Assembly (NCBI RefSeq): GCF_900102635.1
Contig: NZ_FMZQ01000001.1
Location: 372,001-436,000 of the forward strand
Length of the DNA stretch: 64,000 nt
DNA from: Ectopseudomonas chengduensis
GTDB taxonomy: Bacteria; Pseudomonadota; Gammaproteobacteria; Pseudomonadales; Pseudomonadaceae
Direction: 5' to 3'
Shown here: positions 21,252-30,904 of the stretch, piece by piece
Numbering within the stretch: position 1 is the stretch's first letter
Layout of the letters: the number at the start of each line of letters is the position of its first letter
Notes under the pieces: generated by a model
Databases searched by the model: none
Seen by the model: the letters and a program-made list of their open reading frames with translations, nothing else
Told to the model about the DNA's origin: nothing
Translations under genes and position numbers: made by a program

Positions 21252-21408
21252 ACTGGCAAATAAGTGTGTGCTTTCGGTGCTGGCACTATCCGTTAGCACG
21301 TCGTCTGAACGTTTGGGTTTCGCCCCTTACGGGCGCCACCCAAACGCTCAGCGCACGCGGTAACGGATAGTGCTAAGCCAGTAAGCGATACGCACACAAC
21401 CTGCCAGT
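21252..21408. repeat. 157-bp imperfect palindrome upstream of pstS
   Basis: The outer ends are ACTGGCA (21252–21258) and TGCCAGT (21402–21408). Moving inward the arms keep pairing: GTGTG with CACAC, CACTATCCGTTA (21285–21296) with TAACGGATAGTG (21361–21372), and CGTTTGGGT with ACCCAAACG around a central CGCCCCTTACGGGCG. The arms are about 75 bp. It has no open reading frame and could be a miniature inverted-repeat element or a structured RNA. It fills most of the 397-bp gap between the DUF2383 gene and pstS; a GTAGCCCGG repeat fragment (21243–21251) lies just before it. Confidence 0.7.
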
Positions 21409-21490
21409 TCAGTATGACCCGCACTTCCCCCAAACCATCCGAAGTACTTTCTCTCTCTGCCGCAACCGAAACTCGTCGACGTTCATTTAA

Positions 21491-21508
21491 CTGTCACATT
21501 CGTTTCAT
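21491..21508 (+). promoter_or_regulatory. Pho box upstream of pstS
   Basis: CTGTCAC-ATTC-GTTTCAT is a 7-4-7 PhoB direct repeat close to the CTGTCAT consensus, 69 bp upstream of the pstS start. It predicts PhoB-dependent induction under phosphate limitation. Confidence 0.7.
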
Positions 21509-21576
21509 AGAGTGGTCACGTGGCCTGCAGATACTTGGGCCAGTTCCATCCAACACTATCCTGCTAGGAGCAAGGC

Positions 21577-22545
21577 ATGAAACTGAAGCGTTTGATGGCG
21601 GCCCTGACTTTCGCCGCCGCTGGCGTAAGCGCCGTATCTGCTGTAGCCGCCGTCGACCCGGCTCTGCCGACCTATGAAAAGACTTCCGGTGTGTCGGGCA
21701 ACCTGTCCAGCGTCGGTTCCGACTCGCTGGCCAACCTGATGACCCTGTGGGCAGAAGAGTTCAAGAAGAACTACCCCAACGTCAACATCCAGATCCAGGC
21801 CGCTGGTTCCTCCACTGCGCCACCCGCGCTGACCGAAGGCACCGCCAACATGGGCCCGATGAGCCGTCCGATGAAGGACAGCGAAATCCAGGCCTTCGAA
21901 GAGAAGTACGGCTACAAGCCGACCGCCGTTCCGGTTGCCATCGACGCCCTGGCCGTGTTCGTACACAAGGACAACCCGATCAAGTCGCTGTCGATCGAGC
22001 AGGTCGATGCGATCTTCTCCAGCACCCGCCTGTGCGGTGGCGACAAGGACATCAAGACCTGGGGTGACCTCGGTCTGACTGGCGAGTGGGCAGGCAAGCC
22101 GCTGCAGCTGTTCGGTCGTAACTCGGTATCCGGCACCTACGGCTACTTCAAGGAAGAAGCCCTGTGCAAAGGCGACTTCAAGTCCAACGTCAACGAGCAG
22201 CCGGGTTCGGCTTCGGTTGTCCAGTCGATCTCCAGCACCCTGAACGCCATCGGTTACTCGGGCATCGGCTACAAGACCTCCAGCGTCCGCGCCGTGCCGC
22301 TGTCGAAGAAGGGCGGTGAAGCCTTCGAGGCGTCGGAAGAGAACGCTCTGGCTGGCAAGTTCCCGCTGGCTCGCTTCTTCTACGTCTACGTCAACAAGGC
22401 GCCGAACCAGCCGCTGAGCCCGCTGGATGCCGAGTTCATCAAGCTGGTGCTGTCCAAGCAGGGCCAGGAAGTCGTGATGAAGGATGGTTACATCCCGCTG
22501 CCGTCCAAGGTCGCCGATAAAGCGATGAAGGACCTGGGTCTGTAA
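21577..22545 (+). CDS. pstS: Phosphate-binding periplasmic protein PstS
   Basis: High-affinity periplasmic phosphate receptor of the Pst ABC transporter. The 322-residue product has a signal peptide (cleaved near SAVAA, about residue 25) and a two-lobe binding domain with the phosphate-contact motif [10 protein letters not shown] and the [12 protein letters not shown] loop. GGAG precedes the ATG. A Pho box lies upstream and a terminator follows, so pstS can be transcribed in excess of pstCAB, which has its own Pho box. Confidence 0.95.
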   Translation: MKLKRLMAALTFAAAGVSAVSAVAAVDPALPTYEKTSGVSGNLSSVGSDSLANLMTLWAEEFKKNYPNVNIQIQAAGSSTAPPALTEGTANMGPMSRPMKDSEIQAFEEKYGYKPTAVPVAIDALAVFVHKDNPIKSLSIEQVDAIFSSTRLCGGDKDIKTWGDLGLTGEWAGKPLQLFGRNSVSGTYGYFKEEALCKGDFKSNVNEQPGSASVVQSISSTLNAIGYSGIGYKTSSVRAVPLSKKGGEAFEASEENALAGKFPLARFFYVYVNKAPNQPLSPLDAEFIKLVLSKQGQEVVMKDGYIPLPSKVADKAMKDLGL

Positions 22546-22594
22546 GGCTTCCAGCCTGATGGCCTGGCTCTAGCTAGCGAGGCCATTCGACGAA

Positions 22595-22623
22595 CCCGCC
22601 ACCCCATGGGTGGCGGGCTTTGT
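22595..22623 (+). terminator. Terminator after pstS
   Basis: CCCGCCACCC (22595–22604) pairs with GGGTGGCGGG (22608–22617), followed by CTTTGT. The T tract is short. Confidence 0.75.
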
Positions 22624-22635
22624 CATGTCAGTAGA

Positions 22636-22669
22636 CTGTAATCTTTCTGTCATACAAGCCCGCTAAATT
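22636..22669 (+). promoter_or_regulatory. Second Pho box and -10 element, upstream of pstC
   Basis: CTGTAAT-CTTT-CTGTCAT (22636–22653) is a near-perfect PhoB repeat, and TAAATT (22664–22669) sits 10 bp after it where the -10 hexamer of a Pho promoter belongs. This gives pstCAB–phoU a phosphate-regulated promoter of its own. Confidence 0.75.
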
Positions 22670-22724
22670 GACAAGCCTGGGCAGCCGTATGCGCTGCAAT
22701 CAAGCCCGCGCAGAGACTTCTCGC

Positions 22725-25010
22725 ATGAATGACTTGGCAAACGAATCCATGAACCGTTCGCAGAACCCTCTAGGGATCGACTTCAACACGCCCGCCCTGC
22801 AACGCAAGCGCCGTCTGCGCGCGTTGAAGGACCGCATGGCGCGTTGGTACGTCTCCATCGGTGGTCTGGCGGTGCTCGGTGCCATCACCCTTATCTTCTT
22901 CTACCTCGCCCATGTCGTGCTGCCCATGTTCCAGGGCGCCGAGCTCGAGTCGCGCAAGGCTCAGCAACCGGCCTGGCTGGCCGAGGCCCAGGCGCCATTG
23001 CTTCTCGCCGTGGAAGAGCAGAACCAGGTCGCCATGCGCCTGGATACTTCCGGCGCCGTGCAGTTCTTCGAGCTCAAGAGTGGCGAAGCCCTGCAGCGCC
23101 TGCAGTTGCCACTGCCGCAAGGCGTCAGCGTCGCCTCCGTCGGTCAGGATCAGCCGGGTACGCGCCGCGTGGTACTGGGCCTGTCCAACGGCCAAGCGCT
23201 GATCATTCAGCACAGTTACAAGATCACCTACCCGGATAACGTACGGGCCATCGCGCCGCAGATCGAATACCCCTACGGTGAAGCACCGATCGAGGTCGAT
23301 CCGCAGGGGCGTCCGCTCGAGCACATCGCCGTCAATCTCAACAGCGGCACGCTGATGCTGGCTGGCTCCACGGGCAACGAGCTGCACCTGATCAGCCTCG
23401 CTCGCGAAGAGAACCTGTTCACCGGCGAGGTGAGTGTCAGCGAGGAGCGCATCAACCTGCCGCAGATCGGCGAGCCGATCAGTCAGCTGATTCTCGACCC
23501 GCGGCAGATGTGGCTGTACGTGTTCAACGGCGATTCCAGTGCCGACGTTTTCGATCTGCGCAAGCGTGGCCTCAATGGCCGCTACGAACTGCTCAAGGGC
23601 GGTTCCAATCGCGTGACCAGCGCCACCAGTCTGCTCGGTGGCATCTCGATCATGATCGGCGACGCCAAGGGCGGCATCCAGCAGTGGTTCATGGTGCGCG
23701 ATCAGGATGGCAAGTCCACCTTCCAGTCGATCCGCAGCTTCCAGCTCGGCGACAGCGCAATCACCCAGATCCTTCCCGAAGAGCGCCGCAAAGGCTTCAT
23801 GGCCCTGGATGCCGACGGGCGCCTGGGCATCTTCCACAGCACCGCGCACCGCACCCTGCTCAAGGAGCAGGTCGCCGAAGGCAGCGCCATCGCCGCCCTG
23901 TCGCCGCGTGCCAGTCGTGTGCTGGTCGAGTCGGACGGCAAGCTGCAGCGCTTCGTGGTGGATAACCCGCACCCGGAAATTTCCTGGAGCTCGCTGTGGG
24001 GCAAGGTCTGGTACGAAAGCTACCCGGAGCCTGACTACGTCTGGCAGTCCACTTCCGCCAACACCGACTTCGAAGCCAAGCTGAGCCTGTCGCCGCTGGC
24101 CTTCGGTACCCTCAAGGCGGCGTTCTACGCCATGCTGCTGGCTGCGCCGCTGGCCGTGGCTGCAGCGATCTACACCGCCTACTTCATGGCGCCGCGCATG
24201 CGCACCAAGGTCAAGCCGGTGATCGAGCTGATGGAAGCGTTGCCGACGGTGATTCTCGGTTTCTTCGCCGGCCTGTTCCTCGCGCCGTTTCTGGAGAACC
24301 ACTTACCCGGCATCTTCAGCCTCTTGTTGCTGACACCGGTGGGCATCCTGCTGTTCGGTTTCCTCTGGACCAAGCTGCCTGAGTCCATCCGCCACCGTGT
24401 TCCCGAAGGCTGGGAAGCGGCACTGCTGATTCCGGTGGTGGTCGCTGTGGGCTGGTTCTCCATCGCGATCAGTGGGCATCTGGAAAACTGGCTGTTCGAC
24501 GGCAACATGCGCCTGTGGCTGTCCAACGACCTGGGCATCCCCTTCGACCAGCGCAACGCTCTGGTGGTCGGCCTGGCGATGGGCTTCGCGGTGATCCCGA
24601 ACATCTACTCGATTGCCGAAGACGCCGTGTTCAGCGTGCCCAAGAGCCTGACCTTCGGTTCCCTGGCGCTCGGTGCCACGCCCTGGCAGACCCTGACCCG
24701 CGTGGTGATTCTCACGGCCAGCCCGGGCATTTTCTCGGCGCTGATGATCGGCATGGGCCGCGCGGTGGGCGAGACCATGATCGTGCTGATGGCTACCGGT
24801 AACACGCCGATCATGGACATGAATATCTTCGAAGGCATGCGCACCCTGGCGGCCAACGTCGCCGTGGAAATGCCCGAGTCGGAAGTTGGCGGCACCCACT
24901 ACCGTGTGCTGTTCCTGGCGGCGATGGTGTTGCTCCTGTTCACCTTCGTGATGAACACCCTGGCCGAGCTGATTCGTCAGCGCCTACGCACCAAGTATTC
25001 GTCGCTCTAA
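22725..25010 (+). CDS. pstC: Phosphate ABC transporter permease PstC (long form)
   Basis: Inner-membrane permease of about 761 residues, much longer than E. coli PstC (about 320). One N-terminal transmembrane helix (about 45–68) leads to a roughly 380-residue periplasmic insert with WD-like beta repeats. The MetI-type permease domain (about 460–760) contains the EAA-type loop (SLALGATPWQTLTRVVILTASPGI). Long PstC forms are normal in Pseudomonas. The ATG at 22725 is chosen because the Pho promoter lies just before it; 22749 is an alternative. Confidence 0.9.
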   Translation: MNDLANESMNRSQNPLGIDFNTPALQRKRRLRALKDRMARWYVSIGGLAVLGAITLIFFYLAHVVLPMFQGAELESRKAQQPAWLAEAQAPLLLAVEEQNQVAMRLDTSGAVQFFELKSGEALQRLQLPLPQGVSVASVGQDQPGTRRVVLGLSNGQALIIQHSYKITYPDNVRAIAPQIEYPYGEAPIEVDPQGRPLEHIAVNLNSGTLMLAGSTGNELHLISLAREENLFTGEVSVSEERINLPQIGEPISQLILDPRQMWLYVFNGDSSADVFDLRKRGLNGRYELLKGGSNRVTSATSLLGGISIMIGDAKGGIQQWFMVRDQDGKSTFQSIRSFQLGDSAITQILPEERRKGFMALDADGRLGIFHSTAHRTLLKEQVAEGSAIAALSPRASRVLVESDGKLQRFVVDNPHPEISWSSLWGKVWYESYPEPDYVWQSTSANTDFEAKLSLSPLAFGTLKAAFYAMLLAAPLAVAAAIYTAYFMAPRMRTKVKPVIELMEALPTVILGFFAGLFLAPFLENHLPGIFSLLLLTPVGILLFGFLWTKLPESIRHRVPEGWEAALLIPVVVAVGWFSIAISGHLENWLFDGNMRLWLSNDLGIPFDQRNALVVGLAMGFAVIPNIYSIAEDAVFSVPKSLTFGSLALGATPWQTLTRVVILTASPGIFSALMIGMGRAVGETMIVLMATGNTPIMDMNIFEGMRTLAANVAVEMPESEVGGTHYRVLFLAAMVLLLFTFVMNTLAELIRQRLRTKYSSL

Positions 25011-25025
25011 GGTTTTGGAAGGTAT

Positions 25026-26699
25026 ATGTCCGTGAAACAGAACAACCTGAAATCCTGGTACAAGAGCGGCGCCCCAGGCGTGTGGATGAGCGGAGGCGCC
25101 GTTGCCATCGCCATCATCATGACCCTCGGTCTGCTGGCAGTGATTGCCTCTCGCGGCCTCGGCCACTTCTGGCCGGCAGATATTCTCGAAGCTGACTACC
25201 AGGTGCCTGGCCAGGAAGCCCGGGTGATGCTGGGTGAGGTGGTGCAGGTCGAGGAAGTGCCACGTGCACGTCTCGCCGCAGCCGGCCTGCCGGTGGCCGA
25301 AGGTGGCGAATTCATGACCCGCGAATTGCTCAAGGTGGGTAACCGCGAGCTGTTCGGTGCCGACTTCACCTGGGTGGTTGGCGAGTGGCTGAGCAACCCG
25401 CGCAAGCCGGCCGGCATCACCGTGTTGGAGCGCCGCGAGTGGGGCAACTTCTACGGCAACCTGGTCAACGTCAAGGAAAGTGGCCAGGTGGTCGCTGAGG
25501 GCGATGCGGCCTGGGCTGCATTGCAGGAGCGCCTGGATCGCGTCGACGACCTGCACGCACAGCTGGTGCGTCTGGAGAAGAAGGACATCGGCCGTATCAA
25601 CCATGGCCTGGAGCGCATTCGTCTGGAAGGCCGCAAGCTGCAGTTGCAGGACAAGCTGGACGCCGCTGCCCAGGCTGACATGGATGCCCGTCGCGATGCA
25701 CTGAATGCCGAGTACAAGGTGCTCGAAGAGCGCATGGTGGCGCTGACCCAGCAGATCAATCGCGACAGCGTGACCCTGGCCGCCAGCGATGGACGCCAGA
25801 CCGAAATCGAACTGGGCAAGATCGTCCGCGCCTTCCGCCCGAACGCCATGGGCATCGTCGACAAGCTCGGCTTCTATGCCATGAAGCTGTGGGAATTCGT
25901 CAGCGACGAGCCGCGTGAGGCCAACACCGAAGGCGGTATCTTCCCGGCGATCTTCGGCACCGTGCTGATGGTCATGCTGATGGCGGTGATCGTTACCCCA
26001 TTTGGCGTGATCGCCGCGGTCTACCTGCGCGAATACGCGCATCAGGGCGCATTGACCCGGGTGATCCGCATCGCGGTGAACAACCTGGCCGGCGTACCGT
26101 CGATCGTCTACGGCGTATTCGGTCTGGGCTTCTTCGTCTACGTGCTGGGTGGCTCGATCGACCAGCTGTTCTTCCCCGAGTCCGCCCCGGCGCCGACCTT
26201 CGGCACCCCGGGCCTGATGTGGGCCTCGCTGACCCTGGCGATCCTCACCCTGCCGGTGGTCATCGTCGCCACCGAGGAAGGCCTGGCGCGTATTCCGCGT
26301 GCAGTACGTGAAGGTTCGCTGGCGCTTGGCGCGACCAAGGCCGAGACGCTGTGGAAGGTGGTCATCCCGATGGCCAGCCCGGCGATGATGACCGGCCTGA
26401 TCCTGGCCGTGGCACGTGCCGCTGGTGAGGTGGCGCCGCTGATGCTGGTGGGTGTGGTGAAACTGGCACCGACCCTGCCGCTCAACGGTAACTACCCTTA
26501 CCTGCACCTGGATCAGAAGATCATGCACCTGGGCTTCCACATCTACGACGTCGGCTTCCAGAGCCCCAACGTCGAGGCCGCGCGTCCGCTGGTTTACGCC
26601 ACTGCGCTGCTGCTGGTGATCGTTATCGCCCTGCTCAACCTGACTGCGGTCTATATCCGTAACCACCTGCGCGAGAAGTACAAGGCGCTGGATCACTAA
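25026..26699 (+). CDS. pstA: Phosphate ABC transporter permease PstA (long form)
   Basis: Second permease subunit, 557 residues. After TM1 (about 20–43) comes a periplasmic region with a helical coiled coil (about 160–260), then the MetI-type permease domain with the EAA loop SLALGATKAETLWKVVIPMASPAM. It starts 15 bp after pstC (AAGGTATATG). The extended N-terminal region parallels that of PstC, suggesting the two inserts associate in the periplasm (inference). Confidence 0.92.
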   Translation: MSVKQNNLKSWYKSGAPGVWMSGGAVAIAIIMTLGLLAVIASRGLGHFWPADILEADYQVPGQEARVMLGEVVQVEEVPRARLAAAGLPVAEGGEFMTRELLKVGNRELFGADFTWVVGEWLSNPRKPAGITVLERREWGNFYGNLVNVKESGQVVAEGDAAWAALQERLDRVDDLHAQLVRLEKKDIGRINHGLERIRLEGRKLQLQDKLDAAAQADMDARRDALNAEYKVLEERMVALTQQINRDSVTLAASDGRQTEIELGKIVRAFRPNAMGIVDKLGFYAMKLWEFVSDEPREANTEGGIFPAIFGTVLMVMLMAVIVTPFGVIAAVYLREYAHQGALTRVIRIAVNNLAGVPSIVYGVFGLGFFVYVLGGSIDQLFFPESAPAPTFGTPGLMWASLTLAILTLPVVIVATEEGLARIPRAVREGSLALGATKAETLWKVVIPMASPAMMTGLILAVARAAGEVAPLMLVGVVKLAPTLPLNGNYPYLHLDQKIMHLGFHIYDVGFQSPNVEAARPLVYATALLLVIVIALLNLTAVYIRNHLREKYKALDH

Positions 26700-26765
26700 C
26701 GCAGCTACGAGTCGCGCACCGCCGGTGCGCAGCTTGCAGCTTGTAGCTACGAACGGAGTGAGTTT

Positions 26766-27599
26766 ATGCAACACGAAACCCATACCCACGGTATCGATCT
26801 GGCCGCCCTCGGCCGTGATAAGCAGAGCCTGAGCCTGGCCAACGAGACCACGGCCATCGCCGTGCCGGGTCTGAACCTGTACTACGGCCAGAAGCAGGCG
26901 CTGTTCGACGTCAAGATGGATATTCCCAAGCAGCGCGTGACCGCCTTCATCGGCCCGTCCGGCTGCGGCAAGTCGACCCTGCTGCGTACCTTCAACCGCA
27001 TGAACGACCTGGTCGACGGTTGCCGTGTGGAAGGTGAGATCAACATCGACGGGCGCAACATCTACCGCAAGGGCGAGGACGTGGCCGAACTGCGCCGTCG
27101 CGTCGGCATGGTGTTCCAGAAGCCCAACCCCTTCCCCAAGAGCATCTACGAGAACGTGGTGTATGGCCTGCGTATCCAGGGCATCAACAGCAAGCGCGTA
27201 CTCGACGAGGCGGTGGAATGGGCACTGAAGAGCGCCGCGTTGTGGGATGAGGTCAAGGACCGTCTGCACGACTCGGCCCTCGGCCTGTCCGGCGGTCAGC
27301 AACAGCGTCTGGTAATCGCCCGTACCGTGGCCGTGCAGCCGGAAGTGCTGCTGCTCGACGAGCCTTGCTCGGCGCTCGATCCGATCTCCACGCTGAAGGT
27401 CGAAGAGCTGATCTACGAGCTCAAGAGCAAGTACACCATCGTCATCGTCACCCACAACATGCAGCAGGCGGCGCGCGTTTCCGACTACACCGCGTTCATG
27501 TACATGGGCAAGCTGATCGAGTTCGGCGACACCGATACCCTGTTCACCAACCCGGCCAAGAAGCAGACTGAAGACTACATCACCGGTCGTTACGGCTAA
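26766..27599 (+). CDS. pstB: Phosphate ABC transporter ATPase PstB
   Basis: Cytoplasmic ATPase of 277 residues energising phosphate import. Walker [11 protein letters not shown]-loop [16 protein letters not shown], signature LSGGQQQR, Walker [13 protein letters not shown] and switch His in VTHNM are all present. A 66-bp spacer with an imperfect inverted repeat (GCAGCTACGAG…CTTGTAGCTAC) separates it from pstA. CGGAGTGAGTTT precedes the ATG. Confidence 0.96.
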   Translation: MQHETHTHGIDLAALGRDKQSLSLANETTAIAVPGLNLYYGQKQALFDVKMDIPKQRVTAFIGPSGCGKSTLLRTFNRMNDLVDGCRVEGEINIDGRNIYRKGEDVAELRRRVGMVFQKPNPFPKSIYENVVYGLRIQGINSKRVLDEAVEWALKSAALWDEVKDRLHDSALGLSGGQQQRLVIARTVAVQPEVLLLDEPCSALDPISTLKVEELIYELKSKYTIVIVTHNMQQAARVSDYTAFMYMGKLIEFGDTDTLFTNPAKKQTEDYITGRYG

Positions 27600-27761
27600 G
27601 GCCATGGCAAATACTTCCTGGCTTTGTCGGGCGCCGTACTGTCAGCGCGTGCCCTTCGCGCCAGAGAGCATTTTCCAAGGGCCTTAGTGCTGAAACTCAA
27701 CGTGTAGGGTGCGCCGTTCGCACCATGGCCATCCAAGCCGGCAGCTTTCGCGGAGCGAAAC

Positions 27762-28490
27762 ATGATCAACAAAGACAACCTTACCCAGCACATCTCCCAG
27801 CAGTTCAACGCCGAGCTGGAAGAGGTGCGCAGCCACCTGCTGGCCATGGGCGGCCTGGTGGAAAAGCAGGTCAACGATGCCGTCACCGCGCTGATCGAGG
27901 CCGACTCCGGCCTGGCCCAGCAGGTGCGCGAGATCGACGACCAGATCAACCAGATGGAGCGCAACATCGATGAGGAGTGCATCCGCATCCTCGCCCGCCG
28001 CCAGCCGGCGGCCTCCGACCTGCGCCTGATCATCAGCATCTCCAAGTCGGTGATCGACCTCGAGCGCATCGGCGACGAGTCGACCAAAATCGCCAAGCGC
28101 GCCATCCTACTCAGCGAGGAAGGCGAGGCGCCCAAGGGTTACGTCGAGATCCGCCACATCGGCGACCAGGTGCGCAAGATGGTGCAGGACGCTCTCGACG
28201 CTTTCGCCCGTTTCGACGCCGACCTGGCCCTGGCCGTGGCCCAGCACGACAAGACCGTCGACCGCGAGTACAAGACTGCGCTGCGTGAACTGGTCACCTA
28301 CATGATGGAAGATCCGCGTTCGATCTCCCGCGTGCTCAATGTGATCTGGGCGCTGCGCTCGCTGGAGCGCATCGGCGATCATGCGCGCAACATCGCCGAA
28401 CTGGTGATCTACCTGGTGCGTGGTACCGATGTGCGCCATATCGGCCTGACCCGCATGCGTGAAGAGGTCGAGGGCAAGTCCAACGGCTGA
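27762..28490 (+). CDS. phoU: Phosphate signalling protein PhoU
   Basis: Cytoplasmic negative regulator linking PstSCAB to PhoR; 242 residues with the two three-helix PhoU repeats. The metal-binding E(D)xxxD motifs are seen as RIGDESTKIA (first repeat) and RIGDHARNIAE (second repeat). It follows pstB after 162 bp containing a repeat fragment (GTAGGGTGCGC at 27704), with no terminator, so read-through from the pst promoter is likely. Confidence 0.95.
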   Translation: MINKDNLTQHISQQFNAELEEVRSHLLAMGGLVEKQVNDAVTALIEADSGLAQQVREIDDQINQMERNIDEECIRILARRQPAASDLRLIISISKSVIDLERIGDESTKIAKRAILLSEEGEAPKGYVEIRHIGDQVRKMVQDALDAFARFDADLALAVAQHDKTVDREYKTALRELVTYMMEDPRSISRVLNVIWALRSLERIGDHARNIAELVIYLVRGTDVRHIGLTRMREEVEGKSNG

Positions 28491-28505
28491 CGCCTGCTTC
28501 GTGCC

Positions 28506-28537
28506 GACGGCCCGGGACTTCCCGGGCCGTTTCGTTT
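28506..28537 (+). terminator. Terminator after phoU
   Basis: ACGGCCCGGG (28507–28516) pairs perfectly with CCCGGGCCGT (28521–28530) around ACTT and is followed by TTCGTTT. Confidence 0.85.
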
Positions 28538-28625
28538 GCGCGATTTGTTGCACGTCCGGCGTTTTCCGTTGGCCTTAGGCCACTGGCCATGACTATGCTT
28601 ACCGCCATTCGTACAGGAGTGGCCG

Positions 28626-29534
28626 ATGAGCAAAGTCAGTGTGCTGGTGGTGGATGACGCGACCTTTATCCGTGATCTGGTCAAGAAAGGGCTGCGCGAT
28701 AATTTCCCCGGCGTACAGATCGAGGAAGCGATCAATGGCCGCAAGGCCCAGCAGATGTTGAGCCGTCAGGTGGTCGACCTGATCCTCTGTGACTGGGAAA
28801 TGCCGGAGATGTCCGGCCTCGAGCTGCTGACCTGGTGCCGCGAGCAGGACAACCTGAAAACCACGCCTTTCATCATGGTGACCAGCCGTGGTGACAAGGA
28901 GAACGTGGTGCAGGCTATCCAGGCCGGTGTTTCCGATTACATCGGCAAACCCTTCTCCAACGAACAGCTGGTGACCAAGGTCAAAAAGGCCCTGCAACGC
29001 GCTGGCAAGCTGCAGGCGCTGATGTCCAGCGCGCCGTCGAAGATGCTGAGCACAGGTGGCTTCGCCAACGACTCGCTGGCCGCACTCACCGGTGGCAAGG
29101 CCGAGGTGGTAAAGACCAGTGCACCAACCCCGGCAGCTGCCGCCCCTGCGGCACCGAGTGTCGCACCTGCCCCGGCCGCCGCAAGCAAGTCGCCGGCCGG
29201 CCGTGGCCAGGGTCAGCTGCGTTTACCGGCGGGCAGCATGGCCTGCGTGATCAAGGCGCTGAGCCTCAAGGAGGCACTGCTGGTGGTCAAGCGCACCGAG
29301 CAGCTGCCGCAGGTGCTGGAGAGTGCAGTGCTCGACCTGGAACAGGGCGAAGCAGCGGAAACCGCGCGGCTCAATGGCTACCTGCACGCGGTGGCGGCAT
29401 TCGAACCCAAACCCGACAGCGAATGGCTGCAACTGACCTTTCGCTTCGTCGACCGCGATCCGCAGAAGCTCGACTACCTGTCGCGGCTGATCGCCCGTGG
29501 CACCGCGCAGAAGCATTTCAGCCCCGGCGCGTAG
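28626..29534 (+). CDS. Response regulator with PilZ-like C-terminal domain
   Basis: A 302-residue regulator. The N-terminal receiver (about 1–125) has VDD, phospho-acceptor Asp in LILCDWEMPEMSG, and Lys in YIGKPFS. A Pro/Ala-rich linker (about 165–200) leads to a roughly 100-residue beta-rich domain (GQLRLPAGSMACVIKALSLKEALL…FRFVDRDPQKLDYLSRLIARG) that looks like PilZ but lacks an obvious RxxxR…DxSxxG c-di-GMP site. There is no DNA-binding domain. It sits downstream of phoU as in P. aeruginosa (PA5364, from memory). Its kinase is unknown. Confidence 0.8.
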   Translation: MSKVSVLVVDDATFIRDLVKKGLRDNFPGVQIEEAINGRKAQQMLSRQVVDLILCDWEMPEMSGLELLTWCREQDNLKTTPFIMVTSRGDKENVVQAIQAGVSDYIGKPFSNEQLVTKVKKALQRAGKLQALMSSAPSKMLSTGGFANDSLAALTGGKAEVVKTSAPTPAAAAPAAPSVAPAPAAASKSPAGRGQGQLRLPAGSMACVIKALSLKEALLVVKRTEQLPQVLESAVLDLEQGEAAETARLNGYLHAVAAFEPKPDSEWLQLTFRFVDRDPQKLDYLSRLIARGTAQKHFSPGA

Positions 29535-29824
29535 TGTCACGACAGCGATCATCTGTATCTGCTCCGAGGCTCTGGGTGGCGCGGGTCGCCCGGCGCTGTC
29601 CCCGCACCATCTTCTGCTACGCATTGCCTCGGCTTACGCCGTTATCTTCCTCGCTGACACGCTGCTGGGCCTGCCAACCCGTAGCCCGGGTGCAATCCAG
29701 GGCGCCATGCCGACCAATGGCGGTGAGCCGGTTCACAGCCTGACGGTCGGTGTCTCGCGCACTCCGTGCTGCGCTGCTAGTCTTGCTAACCCGGATATCA
29801 AAAAGCCATAAGATCCGAGTCGTT

Positions 29825-30721
29825 ATGCTAGGGCGTCTGATTATTCTCTGCAGTCTGCTGGTCTTTTGCGGCCAGGCCGCTGCGCTGACCATCTACAAGT
29901 ACGTCGACAAGAACGGCGTGGTGACCTATAGCGATCAGGCTGCGCCCGGCGCGCAGGTGTTCGTGTTCAACGACCGCATGGTCGAGCGCCTGGACAACCA
30001 GGTGAAGCTGGAAACCAAGAAGCACGAAGCCGGCGAGACCCTGTTGATTCGCAATGACCTGTATGCGCCGGTGGAAATCGAACTGCGGCTGGAACAGGTA
30101 CAGAACGCCATCGGCGCGCCGGACAAACCGATTCGCTGGGTGCTGCCACCGCGCAGCAATATCCGCCTGGCTACCCTCACCGCGCAGGACGCCAGCAAAC
30201 CGCTGCGCTACAAACCCAGGTTGCGCTACGCCCTCGGTGATCCGCGCCTGCAGCCGAGCATCCATCGTTATCCGTTGCCCTGGCGTGGCGGTCCGTTCCG
30301 TCAGACCCAGGGCGCCAACGGCACCTACAGTCATTTCACGCCCAAGGGCCGCTATGCAGTGGACATCGCCATGCCCGAGGGCACGCCCATCGTCGCCGCG
30401 CGCGGTGGTGTGGTGGTCAAGACCGAGAACCAGCAGAGCGGCCGCGGCAACAACCCGGCCGGCAACTTCGTGCGCATCCTGCATGACGACGGCACCATGG
30501 GCGTTTACCTGCACCTGATGAAGGGCTCGGTCAGCGTGCGTGAAGGCCAGCGGGTGGAAACCGGCAGCCTGTTGGCGCGCTCCGGCAACACCGGCAACAG
30601 CACCGGCCCGCACCTGCATTTCGTGGTGCAGCGCAACGTCGGTCTGGCCGTCGAGTCCATTCCCTTCAACTTCCGTCAGCCGGTCAACAGCCTGCCGAAC
30701 TTCGCCGTCGGCGGCGAATAG
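29825..30721 (+). CDS. M23-family (LytM) peptidoglycan endopeptidase with DUF4124-type N terminus
   Basis: Exported 298-residue protein. A signal peptide (ending QAAA, about residue 20) is followed by a short DUF4124-like segment (TIYKYVDKNGVVTYSDQ), a beta-rich middle, and a C-terminal M23 domain with zinc motifs HxxxxxxxxxD in FTPKGRYAVDIAMP and the HLH triad in GPHLHFVV. It probably cleaves peptide cross-links or serves as a divisome activator. The ATG at 29825 starts the signal peptide; the frame upstream to 29750 is rejected. The 290-bp gap before it holds only a GTAGCCCGGGTGCAATCC repeat fragment (29681–29702). Confidence 0.85.
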   Translation: MLGRLIILCSLLVFCGQAAALTIYKYVDKNGVVTYSDQAAPGAQVFVFNDRMVERLDNQVKLETKKHEAGETLLIRNDLYAPVEIELRLEQVQNAIGAPDKPIRWVLPPRSNIRLATLTAQDASKPLRYKPRLRYALGDPRLQPSIHRYPLPWRGGPFRQTQGANGTYSHFTPKGRYAVDIAMPEGTPIVAARGGVVVKTENQQSGRGNNPAGNFVRILHDDGTMGVYLHLMKGSVSVREGQRVETGSLLARSGNTGNSTGPHLHFVVQRNVGLAVESIPFNFRQPVNSLPNFAVGGE

Positions 30722-30823
30722 CTCGGCAAGGCCTGCCGGCTACGCTCCTTCTGCGGATATCCCGCCGCAACACTGTCGCGCGCTCGCGCATTTCTGGTGT
30801 TTCCGTTGTTGCGCAGTGGCGCC

Positions 30824-30904
30824 GGTGCGCATGGCGCACCCTACGGGGCATGCGTGTACCGCGGACGGGGCTGGTGCCATCGGTAGGGTGCGCTGCGCGC
30901 ACCG
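30824..30904. repeat. REP-like inverted repeat in the 436-bp gap before fliD
   Basis: GGTGCGCATGGCGCACCCTA (30824–30843) and its near reverse complement at 30883–30904 flank a 38-bp spacer. The shared core GTAGGGTGCGC recurs at 27704. The rest of the gap 30722–31157 holds the fliD sigma-54 promoter and a GCGGAAG/CTTCCGC dyad at 31013–31031. Confidence 0.6.

Noticed and set aside
24984..27605. 873-aa frame on the minus strand opposite pstA and pstB
   Set aside because: It mirrors highly conserved transporter genes, has the composition of a GC-rich antisense frame and no recognisable domain.
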